DNA from: Mesorhizobium sp.
GTDB taxonomy: Bacteria > Pseudomonadota > Alphaproteobacteria > Rhizobiales > Rhizobiaceae
Reading direction: 5' to 3'
Assembly: GCA_004020875.1 (NCBI GenBank)
Contig: SAPZ01000007.1
Location: 217,728 to 281,727, forward strand
Length of the DNA stretch: 64,000 nt
Position 1 is the first letter of the stretch, and every line of letters starts with the position of its first letter. The notes beneath the pieces were generated by a model, which searched no databases, was not told where the DNA came from, and saw only the letters and a list, made by a program, of their open reading frames with translations. This document shows, piece after piece, positions 45,982 to 54,584 of the stretch. Position numbers and translations under genes: made by a program.

Positions 45982-46902
45982 TCACATCGCCGCTTCGATC
46001 GGCTCGGCAAGCTTCGGATTGGCGCGCGCCGCGATCAGGCAGCCGGCGACGATGAGGCATGCGCCGGCAAGCGTGGTCCAGGCCAGCTTCTCGCCGAAGA
46101 GGAACCAGCCAAGCGCGATCGCCCAGATAAAGGCGGAATATTCGGTCGGGATCAGATATTGCGCTTCGGCGCGGGCATAGGACCAGCTCATCAGGAACTG
46201 CCCCGCGAGCGACAGCAGCGCTACCCCGGCCAAGGGCAGCCAGAGATCTCCCGGCAGCGCAACCGCGAGCCAAGGTGCTGCGCAACCAAGGATGATCCCA
46301 ACGAAGAGGTTCTGGAACAGCATGATCTCGACCGGCTTGGCCAATAGAGCCTGCTGCCGGGCTAGTACTAGATTGTAGCCGTAGAACACCGTCGATGCGA
46401 GCACCGCCGCCGTGCCGAGCACGGCATCCTGTGAATAGCGTTCCCGCCCGAACTGCCCGGACAGGATGATCGCGACGCCGGCGATGCCGGCAAGCGACGC
46501 CCACACGGCCTGCCGCCGAATGCGCTCGCCCAGCAGTAGCGCGGCGAGGAAGAGCGCAAACAGCGGCGCGACGAAGCTCAGCCCGATCGCCTCGGCGAGC
46601 GGCAGCCTGGCGAGACCCCAAAAGAACGAGACCAGGACGACGCCGACGATTGCGGCGCGCAGCGCGTGCAGACCGAGAACCGGAAGCACCGGTCTCGAGC
46701 GCGGCCCCGCCGACCAGGCAGCGCCGGCGACCAGGGTCGCGACCATGCTGCGCCACAGCAGCGTGTTGTAAACGCCGACCGCGATGACCAAGGACTTCAT
46801 CGCCGCGTCCATCCCCGAAAGCAGGAAGATCGCCAGCGCGCAGACGAGCACCGGGATGGTCGGGGCGCCGTCCAGGCTGGAGGTCTTCGCGGCATCGCTC
46901 AT
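45982..46902 (-). CDS. EamA-family (DMT) transporter
   Basis: 306 residues with ten predicted membrane helices in two EamA repeats. FLLSGMDAAMKSLVIAVGVY opens the first and LIPTEYSAFIWAIALGWFLFGEK marks the second. The start at 46902 removes a 45-residue N-terminal region without membrane character. It exports or imports an unknown metabolite. Confidence 0.88.
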   Translation of the reverse strand: MSDAAKTSSLDGAPTIPVLVCALAIFLLSGMDAAMKSLVIAVGVYNTLLWRSMVATLVAGAAWSAGPRSRPVLPVLGLHALRAAIVGVVLVSFFWGLARLPLAEAIGLSFVAPLFALFLAALLLGERIRRQAVWASLAGIAGVAIILSGQFGRERYSQDAVLGTAAVLASTVFYGYNLVLARQQALLAKPVEIMLFQNLFVGIILGCAAPWLAVALPGDLWLPLAGVALLSLAGQFLMSWSYARAEAQYLIPTEYSAFIWAIALGWFLFGEKLAWTTLAGACLIVAGCLIAARANPKLAEPIEAAM

Positions 46903-47052
46903 GCCAGCCGGATATCCCGGAGCGAGCAACTGAACCAGATGGCAGAGCCGTCGATATGCCGGTCCAATCCCGATCGGCGAAATTCGAAACGCCGGCGGGA
47001 CAGAGGGGGTGTGAAGCAACGTGACGCTATGTTTCAAAATCGCTCCGCATGC

Positions 47053-47913
47053 TCAATCCAGTGACAGCGCCACCACCTCGCCTTCGCCCATCAGCGGCAC
47101 GAAGATCTTTTCACCGTCCGTGCCGATATCGGCGCTGCCCGGCTTGAACTGCGCCATGGCCGTCGGCTTGCCGTCGGGCCTGTAGCTGTAGAGCGTGCCG
47201 GTCATGTAGGCGGTGGCGTAGATGGTGCCGCCGATGGCGATGACGCCGTCGAGATCGGCGAAGTTTTGAGCGCCGGGCAGCGGCGTGATCCTCTTCGTGG
47301 CGAGGTCGACCGACAGCAGGCCGCCGGGCTCGGCGGTGCTGAAATCGGCCTTGTTGATGCCCTTGCCCCACGAGGCGACGATCAGCCTGTCGCCATCGGC
47401 GAATACGCCATTGGGCGAGGCAAGCAGCGGGTCCTTGACGAACAGCTCCGGGCTGTCGCCGTCGATGCGGTAGATCGTGTCGGCCAGCATGTCGCTGACA
47501 TAGACCTTGCCCGCATCGTCCTGCGTCATATCGTTGAGGAACCCAGAACCCGGCACGTCGATGGTCTCGACCAGCCTGCCGCTGGAGAGATCGACGACGC
47601 GGACCTTGGTGATGTCGGCGGCGTAGAGCCTGCCGCCGGCGATCGCCATGCCCTTGGGGGCGTCCATGCCGTCCACCCAGTGGCGGGCGATGACCTTGCC
47701 GTCCATCGACAGAAGCGACAAATAGCCATTACCGTCCGCCGCGCCGGGATCGCCGACGATGTTGGAGACGACGATGCGGTTGTGGGCGGTATCGACAAGC
47801 GCGGATTCCGGCTGTTCGAAGCCGGTGGCGCGCCAGAGCTCGCCGGCCTGCACAACCGGAGCCCCCGCGATGCCGGCGATGGCGATGACGGTCGAAGCGA
47901 TGAGGGTCTTCAT
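47053..47913 (-). CDS. Secreted SMP-30/NHL-like beta-propeller protein
   Basis: 286 residues. A clean signal peptide (TLIASTVIAIAGIAGAPVVQA) precedes a six-bladed propeller of the gluconolactonase/YVTN type: GNGYLSLLSMDGKVIARHW, GGRLYAADITKVRVVDL, SPNGVFADGDRLIVASWGKG. It is likely periplasmic. A lactonase or sugar-binding role is possible but not shown. AGGAG is 6 bases before the ATG. It is divergent from an XRE regulator that probably controls it. Confidence 0.82.
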   Translation of the reverse strand: MKTLIASTVIAIAGIAGAPVVQAGELWRATGFEQPESALVDTAHNRIVVSNIVGDPGAADGNGYLSLLSMDGKVIARHWVDGMDAPKGMAIAGGRLYAADITKVRVVDLSSGRLVETIDVPGSGFLNDMTQDDAGKVYVSDMLADTIYRIDGDSPELFVKDPLLASPNGVFADGDRLIVASWGKGINKADFSTAEPGGLLSVDLATKRITPLPGAQNFADLDGVIAIGGTIYATAYMTGTLYSYRPDGKPTAMAQFKPGSADIGTDGEKIFVPLMGEGEVVALSLD

Positions 47914-47984
47914 GGTGCTCTCCTGTGGTGACAGGGGAGAGAGCTAGATTTTTCGATACTTTTCGGGAAGTCGGATCGACGCTA

Positions 47985-48001
47985 GTATCGCTTATCGATA
48001 C
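47985..48001. promoter_or_regulatory. Palindromic operator between the propeller and XRE genes
   Basis: GTATCG-CTTAT-CGATAC is an inverted repeat with 6-base arms; a further CGATAC half-site lies at 47954-47959. It sits midway between the two divergent starts, fitting shared control by the XRE protein. Confidence 0.5.
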
Positions 48002-48027
48002 GAAATCGCGCGAACGAGGTGCATTCC

Positions 48028-48813
48028 ATGAATGGTCCGATCTTCGAGGCGCTGAAACGGACGTTGAAGGCCAAGGGCCTGACCTATCGCACGTTGGCCC
48101 AGCGCATGGGCATTTCCGAGCCGACGGTGAAGCGCATCTTCCATGAGCGGAATTGCAAGCTCGACCGGCTCATGGAGATCTGCGCCGCGGCGGACGTCGA
48201 GCTGGAGAACGTGCTCGGCGCGATGAACAGGGGGCCGGGCCCGGCCAATCGTGTTTCACCGGAGATCGAGCGCCGGCTGGCGGCGCGGCCGGCTTTGCTT
48301 TTTGTCTTCATCATGCTGTCGGAGAAATTCACGCCCCAAGGCATCATGCGCTCGCAAGGCCTGAGTGAAGCCTCGATGTTCCTCTATCTGCGCGACCTCG
48401 AGGAGCTAGGCCTGGTGGCGCTGGGGCGTGGCCTGTCGGCAAGGCTGCTCGTCGACACACCGATCCAGTGGGATTTCGAAGGGCCGCTGAAGCCGCATTT
48501 CGAAATGACCAACAAGAATTTTGTCGGCTGGGCAATCGGCCATATGGAACAGGCCGCGACCTTCATCAGCTTTTCCCGGCGCATGCGGCCGCAAACCGCC
48601 GAGATGCTGCGGCGCGAGGCCGACGAGCTCGCCGAACGCGCCCGGCTGCTCGCCCATCACGACCAGCACACCACGCCGGAGGACCAGCTCACCGGTTACA
48701 AATGGACCTTCGCCTTCGGCGCGACGCCCTTTCCCGCGATCATGCCGATCGGCCCGCACCCGCGGGATGCCGGAGCAAAGGCGGCGAAGGAGAAACGGGC
48801 GCTGCCGGCGTAG
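48028..48813 (+). CDS. XRE-type regulator with large C-terminal domain
   Basis: 261 residues from the ATG at 48028 (GAGG 8 bases before; an in-frame GTG lies 9 bases upstream). The N-terminal helix-turn-helix reads KGLTYRTLAQRMGISEPTVK. The C-terminal 180 residues show a second winged-helix-like region (QGLSEASMFLYLRDLEELG) and an unidentified ligand domain. It probably regulates the divergent propeller gene through the GTATCG palindrome. Confidence 0.85.
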   Translation: MNGPIFEALKRTLKAKGLTYRTLAQRMGISEPTVKRIFHERNCKLDRLMEICAAADVELENVLGAMNRGPGPANRVSPEIERRLAARPALLFVFIMLSEKFTPQGIMRSQGLSEASMFLYLRDLEELGLVALGRGLSARLLVDTPIQWDFEGPLKPHFEMTNKNFVGWAIGHMEQAATFISFSRRMRPQTAEMLRREADELAERARLLAHHDQHTTPEDQLTGYKWTFAFGATPFPAIMPIGPHPRDAGAKAAKEKRALPA

Positions 48814-48822
48814 TGCTTTCCC

Positions 48823-48852
48823 CTTCTCCCACAAGGCCCACAAGGGGAGAAG
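48823..48852. terminator. Hairpin between convergent genes
   Basis: CTTCTCCC and GGGAGAAG pair around a 14-base loop, 10 bases after the XRE gene and 13 before the CHAD stop. It could terminate both strands, though no long T-run is present. Confidence 0.45.
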
Positions 48853-48864
48853 TTAAAGGCGGCG

Positions 48865-49797
48865 TCACGCCGCTTTCGCTTCTTCCTGCGGGGCGGCGAG
48901 GTCGTCGCGCGCCTTGCGAGCCAATCTTTTGGCCGAGCGTTTCGGGCTGTCGCCGAAAAGCTCGGCGGCGTCGGCAAGGCAGGCCTTGGTCAGGCTCTTT
49001 TCGGAGCGCTTCAAGAGCTTGCGCAGAAGCTTGGTCTCATCGGCGGGGCCGAGCGGCTCGCCCTCGGCGTCTTGCAGCGCGCGCATGACGAAGACGTCAT
49101 GCAATTCGCCAAGCTGCTCGCCGAGCTTATCGACCGCCTTGCGGCGCGCCTTGATCGGCGTTGGCCACAGGCGGCCGAGCAGGGACAGATGCATGGAATG
49201 CGTCTTGGCCGCCTTGCGCAGGTCGTGAAAGTCAGTGTCCTTGCCCCGGGACGCCGCCTTGTCCAGCGCCTTCTTCGCACGCCGCAAGGTGGCGCGGGCG
49301 CCGTCGGCCAATATGTCGGCGGCCTGTTCCGGCTGATCGGGAAGCGAAAGCCTGTCGATGCGCTCCAAGCCCTCGCGGCAGGCGGCTATCGCCGCATTGA
49401 TGGCGGCGTCGAGGCCGGGGCCTGCATGGACCTCATGCTGGCGCAGTACCAGCCGGTCGCGCACGGGGTCCAGGCCGCCGCGGGCCGATTGTTCCGGAGA
49501 GGCATCGGCGAGACGATCGACGGTCTCGATCAAAGCGGTCGCCTCGCGAGGGCCGGCCAGCAGCGCCGACACCTGCTTGTAGCATTCGTTCTCGGTCTGG
49601 CAGAACGGTTCATCTCCGGAACGAACCAGGCGCAGCAAGGCGCGCACGCCTTTCAGCCGTTTGCGGCATTTATGCAGCCCCTGCTCCGGTTTCTCGCGCG
49701 CTGTCTCGAGATGGCCGATGGCCTTGCCGATCTCGTCGGCCAATATGCGCCTGACCTCGCCGGTCAGCGGCAAGCGCGGATCGATGCGGAAGCTCAT
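48865..49797 (-). CDS. CHAD domain protein
   Basis: 310 residues, entirely alpha-helical, rich in Arg, Lys and His. GLHKCRKRLKGVRALLRLVR and DFHDLRKAAKTHSMHLSLLG carry the conserved histidine/arginine positions of CHAD domains, which bind polyphosphate. It is coupled to the CYTH gene by a 4-base overlap, and the two domains are fused in other bacteria, so they likely work together on polyphosphate or triphosphate substrates. Confidence 0.92.
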   Translation of the reverse strand: MSFRIDPRLPLTGEVRRILADEIGKAIGHLETAREKPEQGLHKCRKRLKGVRALLRLVRSGDEPFCQTENECYKQVSALLAGPREATALIETVDRLADASPEQSARGGLDPVRDRLVLRQHEVHAGPGLDAAINAAIAACREGLERIDRLSLPDQPEQAADILADGARATLRRAKKALDKAASRGKDTDFHDLRKAAKTHSMHLSLLGRLWPTPIKARRKAVDKLGEQLGELHDVFVMRALQDAEGEPLGPADETKLLRKLLKRSEKSLTKACLADAAELFGDSPKRSAKRLARKARDDLAAPQEEAKAA

Positions 49798-50267
49798 GCG
49801 GCGATCTCCGGTATCCCCCCGAGGGCCAGCGACGCGTTGTAGAATCTCGACTCGCCGGTGACCTCGCGACCGAGCCAGTCGGGCAGCATTTCGTCCGATA
49901 CGTCCTCCGGCGTCTCCAGCTCCGCGATCACCAACCCCGCGAGCTTGCCGTCGAAAACGTCGACTTCATAGAGATAGCCGCGGTGTCTAACATGGTGGCG
50001 TGTCTTCTCGATGACACGTCCGATGGCAAAGGCCATCAATTCCTCGGCCTCGGCAAGCGGGATCGAATATTCGAATTCGTCGCGCTCGCGCGCCCTGACG
50101 CCGAACTTCAGCGTCAGCTTGGCGGAGCGCCCGTCGCTGATGCGAACGCGCACGGTGCGGCCCGGCTGGGCGGCGACATAGAACTGGCGAATGCGGATCT
50201 CCGCCTCGACCTCGTCGCGCCAGGCGGAGCTGGAGACCAGGAACTTACGCTCGACTTCCTTGCCCAT
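49794..50267 (-). CDS. CYTH domain triphosphate-tunnel protein
   Basis: 157 residues. The ExExK signature EVERK is at residues 4-8, and VRVRISDG, AKLTLKFG and EYSIPLAEAEEL line the tunnel. CYTH enzymes hydrolyse inorganic triphosphate or make cAMP; for a stand-alone 157-residue protein beside CHAD, triphosphatase activity is most likely. It is first in the pair. Confidence 0.92.
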   Translation of the reverse strand: MGKEVERKFLVSSSAWRDEVEAEIRIRQFYVAAQPGRTVRVRISDGRSAKLTLKFGVRARERDEFEYSIPLAEAEELMAFAIGRVIEKTRHHVRHRGYLYEVDVFDGKLAGLVIAELETPEDVSDEMLPDWLGREVTGESRFYNASLALGGIPEIAA

Positions 50268-50323
50268 GGCCGCGCACTAAAGCCTGTAGGGGTCGGGAAG
50301 GCAAGCCGGCTCGGAGGTCAAAA

Positions 50324-50350
50324 TTGACTTTAATCAATCGATTGATTAAA
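50324..50350 (+). promoter_or_regulatory. 22-base palindromic TetR operator with -35 box
   Basis: A perfect palindrome spans 50329-50350, centred on ATCGAT with arms reading TTTAATCAATC. TTGACT (50324-50329) abuts it as -35, and TTAAAC at 17-base spacing is a weak -10. The ATG of the TetR gene is only 9 bases after the palindrome and has no ribosome-binding site, so the mRNA may be leaderless. Autorepression is inferred. Confidence 0.7.
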
Positions 50351-50358
50351 CACTGGCC

Positions 50359-51063
50359 ATGGAAAAGCGATCAAGTGCAAAAAGGCAGCAGCGCGAGGCC
50401 ACCACCGCCGATCAAACACGCGCGGCGCTGGTGCACGCGGCGCTCAAGCTGTTCGGGCGGCAGGGTTTCGACGGCACGTCGACGCGCCAGATCGCGGCGG
50501 AAGCCAAGGCCAATATCGGCTCGATCGCCTATCATTTCGGCAGCAAGGAAGGCCTGCGCGCCGCCGCCGCCGACTTCATCGTCGAAACCATCCAGGGCAT
50601 CGCCGGCGAGGTGCTGGGCGGGGCCCAAGCCACCGCGCCGGCAAATCCGGAAGCCGCGAGAGCACAGCTCTTCGCCGCGCTGGAGCGGATGGTGGGCTTC
50701 GTTGTCGTCAGTCCGCAGGCCGGCGAGATCGTACAATTCGTACTTCGCGAGCTTTCGCACCCGACGGCCGCGCTCGATCGCATCTATGGCGGCGTCTTCG
50801 AGCCGACGCACCGGCGGCTGTGCCAGATCTGGGAGCAGGCAACCGGCGAGCCGGCCGAGAGCGAGGCAACCCGGCTCACCGTTTTCACAGTGATCGGCCA
50901 GGTCATCTATTTCCGCATCGGTCGCGAAGCGGTGATGCGCCGGATGGGCTGGCGTGAGATCGGCGAGGAAGAGGCCGCCAAGGTGGTGGCGGCCACAACC
51001 GACAACCTCAGGGCAATGCTGGCGGCACGCAGGCCAGCCACCGGCAAGAAGGGCAAATCATGA
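50359..51063 (+). CDS. TetR-family regulator with CecR-like C-terminal domain
   Basis: 234 residues. The TetR helix-turn-helix is ALKLFGRQGFDGTSTRQIAAEAK plus IGSIAYHFGSKEGL (written here in parts). The C-terminal domain resembles DUF1956, as in E. coli CecR (YbiH), which controls the ybhGFSR HlyD/ABC genes. The same gene order (regulator, HlyD, ATPase, permease) follows here with 4-base overlaps at each junction. Confidence 0.9.
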   Translation: MEKRSSAKRQQREATTADQTRAALVHAALKLFGRQGFDGTSTRQIAAEAKANIGSIAYHFGSKEGLRAAAADFIVETIQGIAGEVLGGAQATAPANPEAARAQLFAALERMVGFVVVSPQAGEIVQFVLRELSHPTAALDRIYGGVFEPTHRRLCQIWEQATGEPAESEATRLTVFTVIGQVIYFRIGREAVMRRMGWREIGEEEAAKVVAATTDNLRAMLAARRPATGKKGKS

Positions 51064-52013
51064 GCTTTCTCTGTTCGCTGCCGCTCGCGGCCCAGCTGTT
51101 CGGCGCCTGCGCGCCGGCAGCCCCTCTGGCCGTGGGCTATGTCGAGGGCGAATATGTGCTGATGGCGCCGATCGAAGTGGCGCAGGTGGCGACGGTGACG
51201 GTGAGGCGCGGTGACCGCGTCGAGACCGGCGCGGCGGTGGCGACGCTTGAAGATGCCGATGCCAGGATCGAGGTGGGGCAGGCCGAGGCCGCGCTGGCGC
51301 AGGCGCAGGCGCAGCTTGCCGACCTGCAGGTCGGCAAGCGTCCAGAAGAGATCGCCGTGCTCAAGGCCGAGGTCGACATGGCGAAAGCCCAGGCCGCCGA
51401 CGCCAAGCGCAAATATGACCGCGCCAGCGACCTCTATAAGCGCGGCACCGGCACACAGGCCGATTACAACACCGCCTCGGCCTCGCTGGAAACCGCCAAT
51501 GCCCAGGTCGGCCAGGCGGAAGCCAATCTCGCCGTCGGCAACCTGCCGGCGCGGCCCGAAACCATCAAGGCCGCCGACAACCAGGTCAAGCAGGCGCAGT
51601 CCACCCTGCGACAGGCGCAGTGGCGGCTGTCGAAGCGGGTGCTGACGGCGCCCTCGCCCGGCCGCGTCAACGACGTCATCCGCAATCCCGGCGACACGGC
51701 CGGGCCGACCGCGCCGGTGATATCGATGCTGCCGGACGGCGCCGTGAAGCTCAGCGTCTATGTCCCCGAAAGCGCGTTCTCGTCTGTCAAGGTCGGAACC
51801 GGGCTCAATGTCCACTGCGATGGCTGCGGGGCGGGGCTGAAGGCGCGCGTCAGCTATGTCTCGCCCGATCCCGAATTCACCCCCCCGGTGATCTACTCGC
51901 TCGAGAACCGGCAGAAGCTGGTCTATCTCGTCGAGGCGCGGCCGGAAGGCGATGCCGGGCCGTTGCAGCCGGGCCAGATCGTCGATGTCGATCTTGCGGA
52001 TATCGGGCAATGA
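51060..52013 (+). CDS. HlyD-family membrane fusion protein
   Basis: 317 residues. A hydrophobic N-terminus is followed by a biotinyl-lipoyl-like half (PIEVAQVATVTVRRGDRVE), a long alpha-hairpin with repeated AQAQAQLADLQVG and QAEANLAVGNLPARP, and a beta-barrel closing with PLQPGQIVDVDL. It would bridge an inner-membrane ABC exporter to the outer membrane. It resembles YbhG. Starts in the stop of the TetR gene. Confidence 0.92.
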   Translation: MSFLCSLPLAAQLFGACAPAAPLAVGYVEGEYVLMAPIEVAQVATVTVRRGDRVETGAAVATLEDADARIEVGQAEAALAQAQAQLADLQVGKRPEEIAVLKAEVDMAKAQAADAKRKYDRASDLYKRGTGTQADYNTASASLETANAQVGQAEANLAVGNLPARPETIKAADNQVKQAQSTLRQAQWRLSKRVLTAPSPGRVNDVIRNPGDTAGPTAPVISMLPDGAVKLSVYVPESAFSSVKVGTGLNVHCDGCGAGLKARVSYVSPDPEFTPPVIYSLENRQKLVYLVEARPEGDAGPLQPGQIVDVDLADIGQ

Positions 52014-52930
52014 ACGCCATCGACGTCCGCGGCCTGGTCAAGCGTTTCGGTGACAAGACGGTCGTCGACCATGTGACGATGACAGTCGCCGAAGGCGAGA
52101 TCGTCGGCTTCCTCGGGCCGAACGGCTCGGGCAAGACGACGACCATCCGCATCATGTGCGGGCTGCTCACGCCGGACGAGGGCGATGGCACGGTGCTGGG
52201 ATTCGACATCCGCACCGACGCGCTCAAGATCAAGCGCGAGGTCGGCTACATGACGCAGAAATTCTCGTTCTACGAGGATCTGACGATCGGCGAGAACCTC
52301 GAATTCGTGGCGCGGCTCTACCGGCTGAAACCGGTCGAGCAATATGTGGCGAGGACGCTGGAAGAACTCGGCCTGGCGAGCCGCCGCAACCAGTTGGCCG
52401 GAACGCTTTCCGGCGGCTGGAAGCAGCGGCTGGCGCTGGCGGCCTGCATCATGCACAAGCCGAAGCTGCTTCTGCTCGATGAGCCCACCGCCGGCGTCGA
52501 CCCGAAGGCGAGGCGCGAGTTCTGGGACGAGATCCATCGCCTCGCCGGCGGCGGCCTGACGGTGCTTGTGTCCACCCATTACATGGACGAGGCCGAGCGC
52601 TGCCACCGCATCTGCTACATCTCCTACGGCAAGATGCTTGCCACCGGCACGGTCGACGAGGTGGTGAGGAATGCCGGGCTGACGACGTTCGTGCTGCATG
52701 GGCCGCGGCTCGACCAGGTGGCCGCGGCCCTGCAGGGCCGGCCGGGCGTCGACCAGGTGGCGCCGTTCGGCGCGACGCTGCATGTCGTCGGTTCCGACAA
52801 GGCGGCGCTGGAAAAGGCGCTTGCCGACGTCGAGAACGAGCACAAGGACGTGACGGTGACGCCGGGCGAGACCAGCCTCGAGGATGTGTTCATCCAGTTC
52901 ATGTCCGGCTCGAAGGACAATATGGCATGA
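52010..52930 (+). CDS. ABC transporter ATP-binding protein (YbhF-like half)
   Basis: 306 residues. Walker A LGPNGSGKTTTI, signature LSGGWKQRL, Walker [13 protein letters not shown] and STHYMDEAERC are complete. E. coli YbhF carries two such modules; here there is one. It is coupled to the HlyD gene and to the permease by 4-base overlaps. Drug, cation or lipid export is the likely role by analogy. Confidence 0.93.
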   Translation: MNAIDVRGLVKRFGDKTVVDHVTMTVAEGEIVGFLGPNGSGKTTTIRIMCGLLTPDEGDGTVLGFDIRTDALKIKREVGYMTQKFSFYEDLTIGENLEFVARLYRLKPVEQYVARTLEELGLASRRNQLAGTLSGGWKQRLALAACIMHKPKLLLLDEPTAGVDPKARREFWDEIHRLAGGGLTVLVSTHYMDEAERCHRICYISYGKMLATGTVDEVVRNAGLTTFVLHGPRLDQVAAALQGRPGVDQVAPFGATLHVVGSDKAALEKALADVENEHKDVTVTPGETSLEDVFIQFMSGSKDNMA

Positions 52931-54063
52931 ACGCGGTCTTCTCCTTCGCCAGGCTGGGCGCGCTGCTCATCAAGGAGTTCATCCAGATGCGGCGCGACCG
53001 CATCACCTTCGCCATGATGCTGGGCGTGCCGCTGATGCAGCTCGTGCTGTTCGGCTTTGCGATCAACAACGACCCGAAGAGCTTGCCGGCGGCGCTGGTG
53101 GCGACCAGCAGCGATCCCTACACGCGGGCGATGGTCTCGGCGCTGCAGACCACCGGCTATTACCGCTTCGACCATGTCGCGCAAAGCGCGGCGGAAGCCG
53201 AGTTCCTGATGGCGCGCGGCGACGTCTCCTTCGTCGTCACCATTCCCGCCGATTTCGCGCGCCGCGTCGAGCGCGGCGACAATCCACAGATCCTGATCGA
53301 GGCCGACGCCACCGACCCGTCCGTCGCCAGCGGCGCCATCTCCACGCTCAGCACCGTTGCCGGCCAGGCGCTGCTGCGAGCACAGGGCACCCAGGACGTT
53401 GCCAGGGAAGCGGCGCGCGGCCAGCTCGATGTCGTCGTGCACCGGCGCTACAATCCGGAAGGCGTCTCGCAATACAACATCGTGCCCGGCCTGCTCGGCG
53501 TCATCCTGCAGATGACCATGGTGATGATGACGGCCATGGCGCTGACCCGGGAAACCGAGCGCGGCACGATGGAAAACCTTTTAGCCATGCCCTCGAGCCC
53601 GCTGGAGATCATGCTGGGCAAGGTGCTGCCTTACCTCGTGGTCGGCGCCGTGCAGGTGGTGGTGGTGCTGGTGGCGGCGAAGCTCCTGTTCGGCATCCCC
53701 TTCGTCGGCAGCCTGACGCTGCTGCTCTCCTCGGTGCTGGTCTTCGTGCTTTCGCTGGTTCTGCTCGGCTATACGATCTCGACCATGGCCCGCTCGCAGA
53801 TGCAGGCCATGCAGCTGACCTTCTTCTTCTTTCTGCCGTCGCTGCTGCTCTCCGGCTTCATGTTCCCCTATCGCGGCATGCCGGGCTGGGCGCAGACCTT
53901 CGGCGAGATCTTTCCGCTGACGCACTTCCTGCGCATCACCCGCGCGGTCATGCTGAAGGGCGCCGAGCTGCCGGAGGTTGCGACGGAAATCGGCTGGCTG
54001 GCGGTGTTCGTGGCGCTGTTCGCCGGCGTGGCCCTGGTGCGGTTCAGGCGTACGCTGGATTAG
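52927..54063 (+). CDS. ABC-2 permease (YbhS/YbhR-like)
   Basis: 378 residues. One membrane helix near the N-terminus, a large extracytoplasmic domain (about 50-170) and five helices in the C-terminal half with SGFMFPYRGMPGWAQTFGEIFPLTHFLR, quoted in parts of the family signature. It is the only permease in the operon, so it would act as a homodimer, whereas E. coli has YbhS and YbhR. Its 3' end overlaps a convergent hypothetical gene by 20 bases. Confidence 0.92.
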   Translation: MNAVFSFARLGALLIKEFIQMRRDRITFAMMLGVPLMQLVLFGFAINNDPKSLPAALVATSSDPYTRAMVSALQTTGYYRFDHVAQSAAEAEFLMARGDVSFVVTIPADFARRVERGDNPQILIEADATDPSVASGAISTLSTVAGQALLRAQGTQDVAREAARGQLDVVVHRRYNPEGVSQYNIVPGLLGVILQMTMVMMTAMALTRETERGTMENLLAMPSSPLEIMLGKVLPYLVVGAVQVVVVLVAAKLLFGIPFVGSLTLLLSSVLVFVLSLVLLGYTISTMARSQMQAMQLTFFFFLPSLLLSGFMFPYRGMPGWAQTFGEIFPLTHFLRITRAVMLKGAELPEVATEIGWLAVFVALFAGVALVRFRRTLD

Positions 54064-54484
54064 GCCGACGTGAATACAAGGCGCGGAAGAAACCGTCCCG
54101 GTATCTGTCGAACTTGAGCGCGGCCCAAGCGGAGATAACGATCTCTTCGTCGGTGACGGCTCGTCTGTACTCCTTTGTTTTCCTCACGCCACCGTCCTTC
54201 AGGATCTCGTCAGGCCTGGTCAATTTCGGAGTTCCGTCCGAGAAATATATATACATATAGGCAAAGAGCGCCAGATAGCGCTTGCCAATTGATTCTGTGT
54301 GAATCTCGATAGCCTGAACTGCCTCTTGGACGGCCTCGAATGATTTTGAGCGTTGTGCTCGCTCCAAGCGGACGAACCGTAGGAATAGACCTTTGTCGGT
54401 AAGGGTGAGATTTCCATCGGGTGTATTTTTCACCCCGTGGCTGATTAGTTTTTTCTTCGTGGCAAGGTAGATCGAAAGAGCCAT
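54044..54484 (-). CDS. Hypothetical protein, lower GC
   Basis: 146 residues from the ATG at 54484 (a TTG 11 codons upstream is possible). Lys-rich N-terminus (LATKKKLISHGVKNTPDG), a Tyr-rich stretch YLALFAYMYIYFSDG and a C-terminal EEIVISAWAALKFDRYRDGF. The base composition is more AT-rich than the neighbours, suggesting acquisition. It overlaps the 3' end of the convergent permease gene by 20 bases. I recognise no family. Confidence 0.6.
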   Translation of the reverse strand: MALSIYLATKKKLISHGVKNTPDGNLTLTDKGLFLRFVRLERAQRSKSFEAVQEAVQAIEIHTESIGKRYLALFAYMYIYFSDGTPKLTRPDEILKDGGVRKTKEYRRAVTDEEIVISAWAALKFDRYRDGFFRALYSRRPNPAYA

Positions 54485-54584
54485 AGGTTTGCTCGAACCG
54501 CGCTGTTCGTGCTGCAAAGGTTTTCAAAACACGCGCCAACCAAATACCCACGTACTCTTGGTTTGTCTAATTGGAGGGTGCTTG

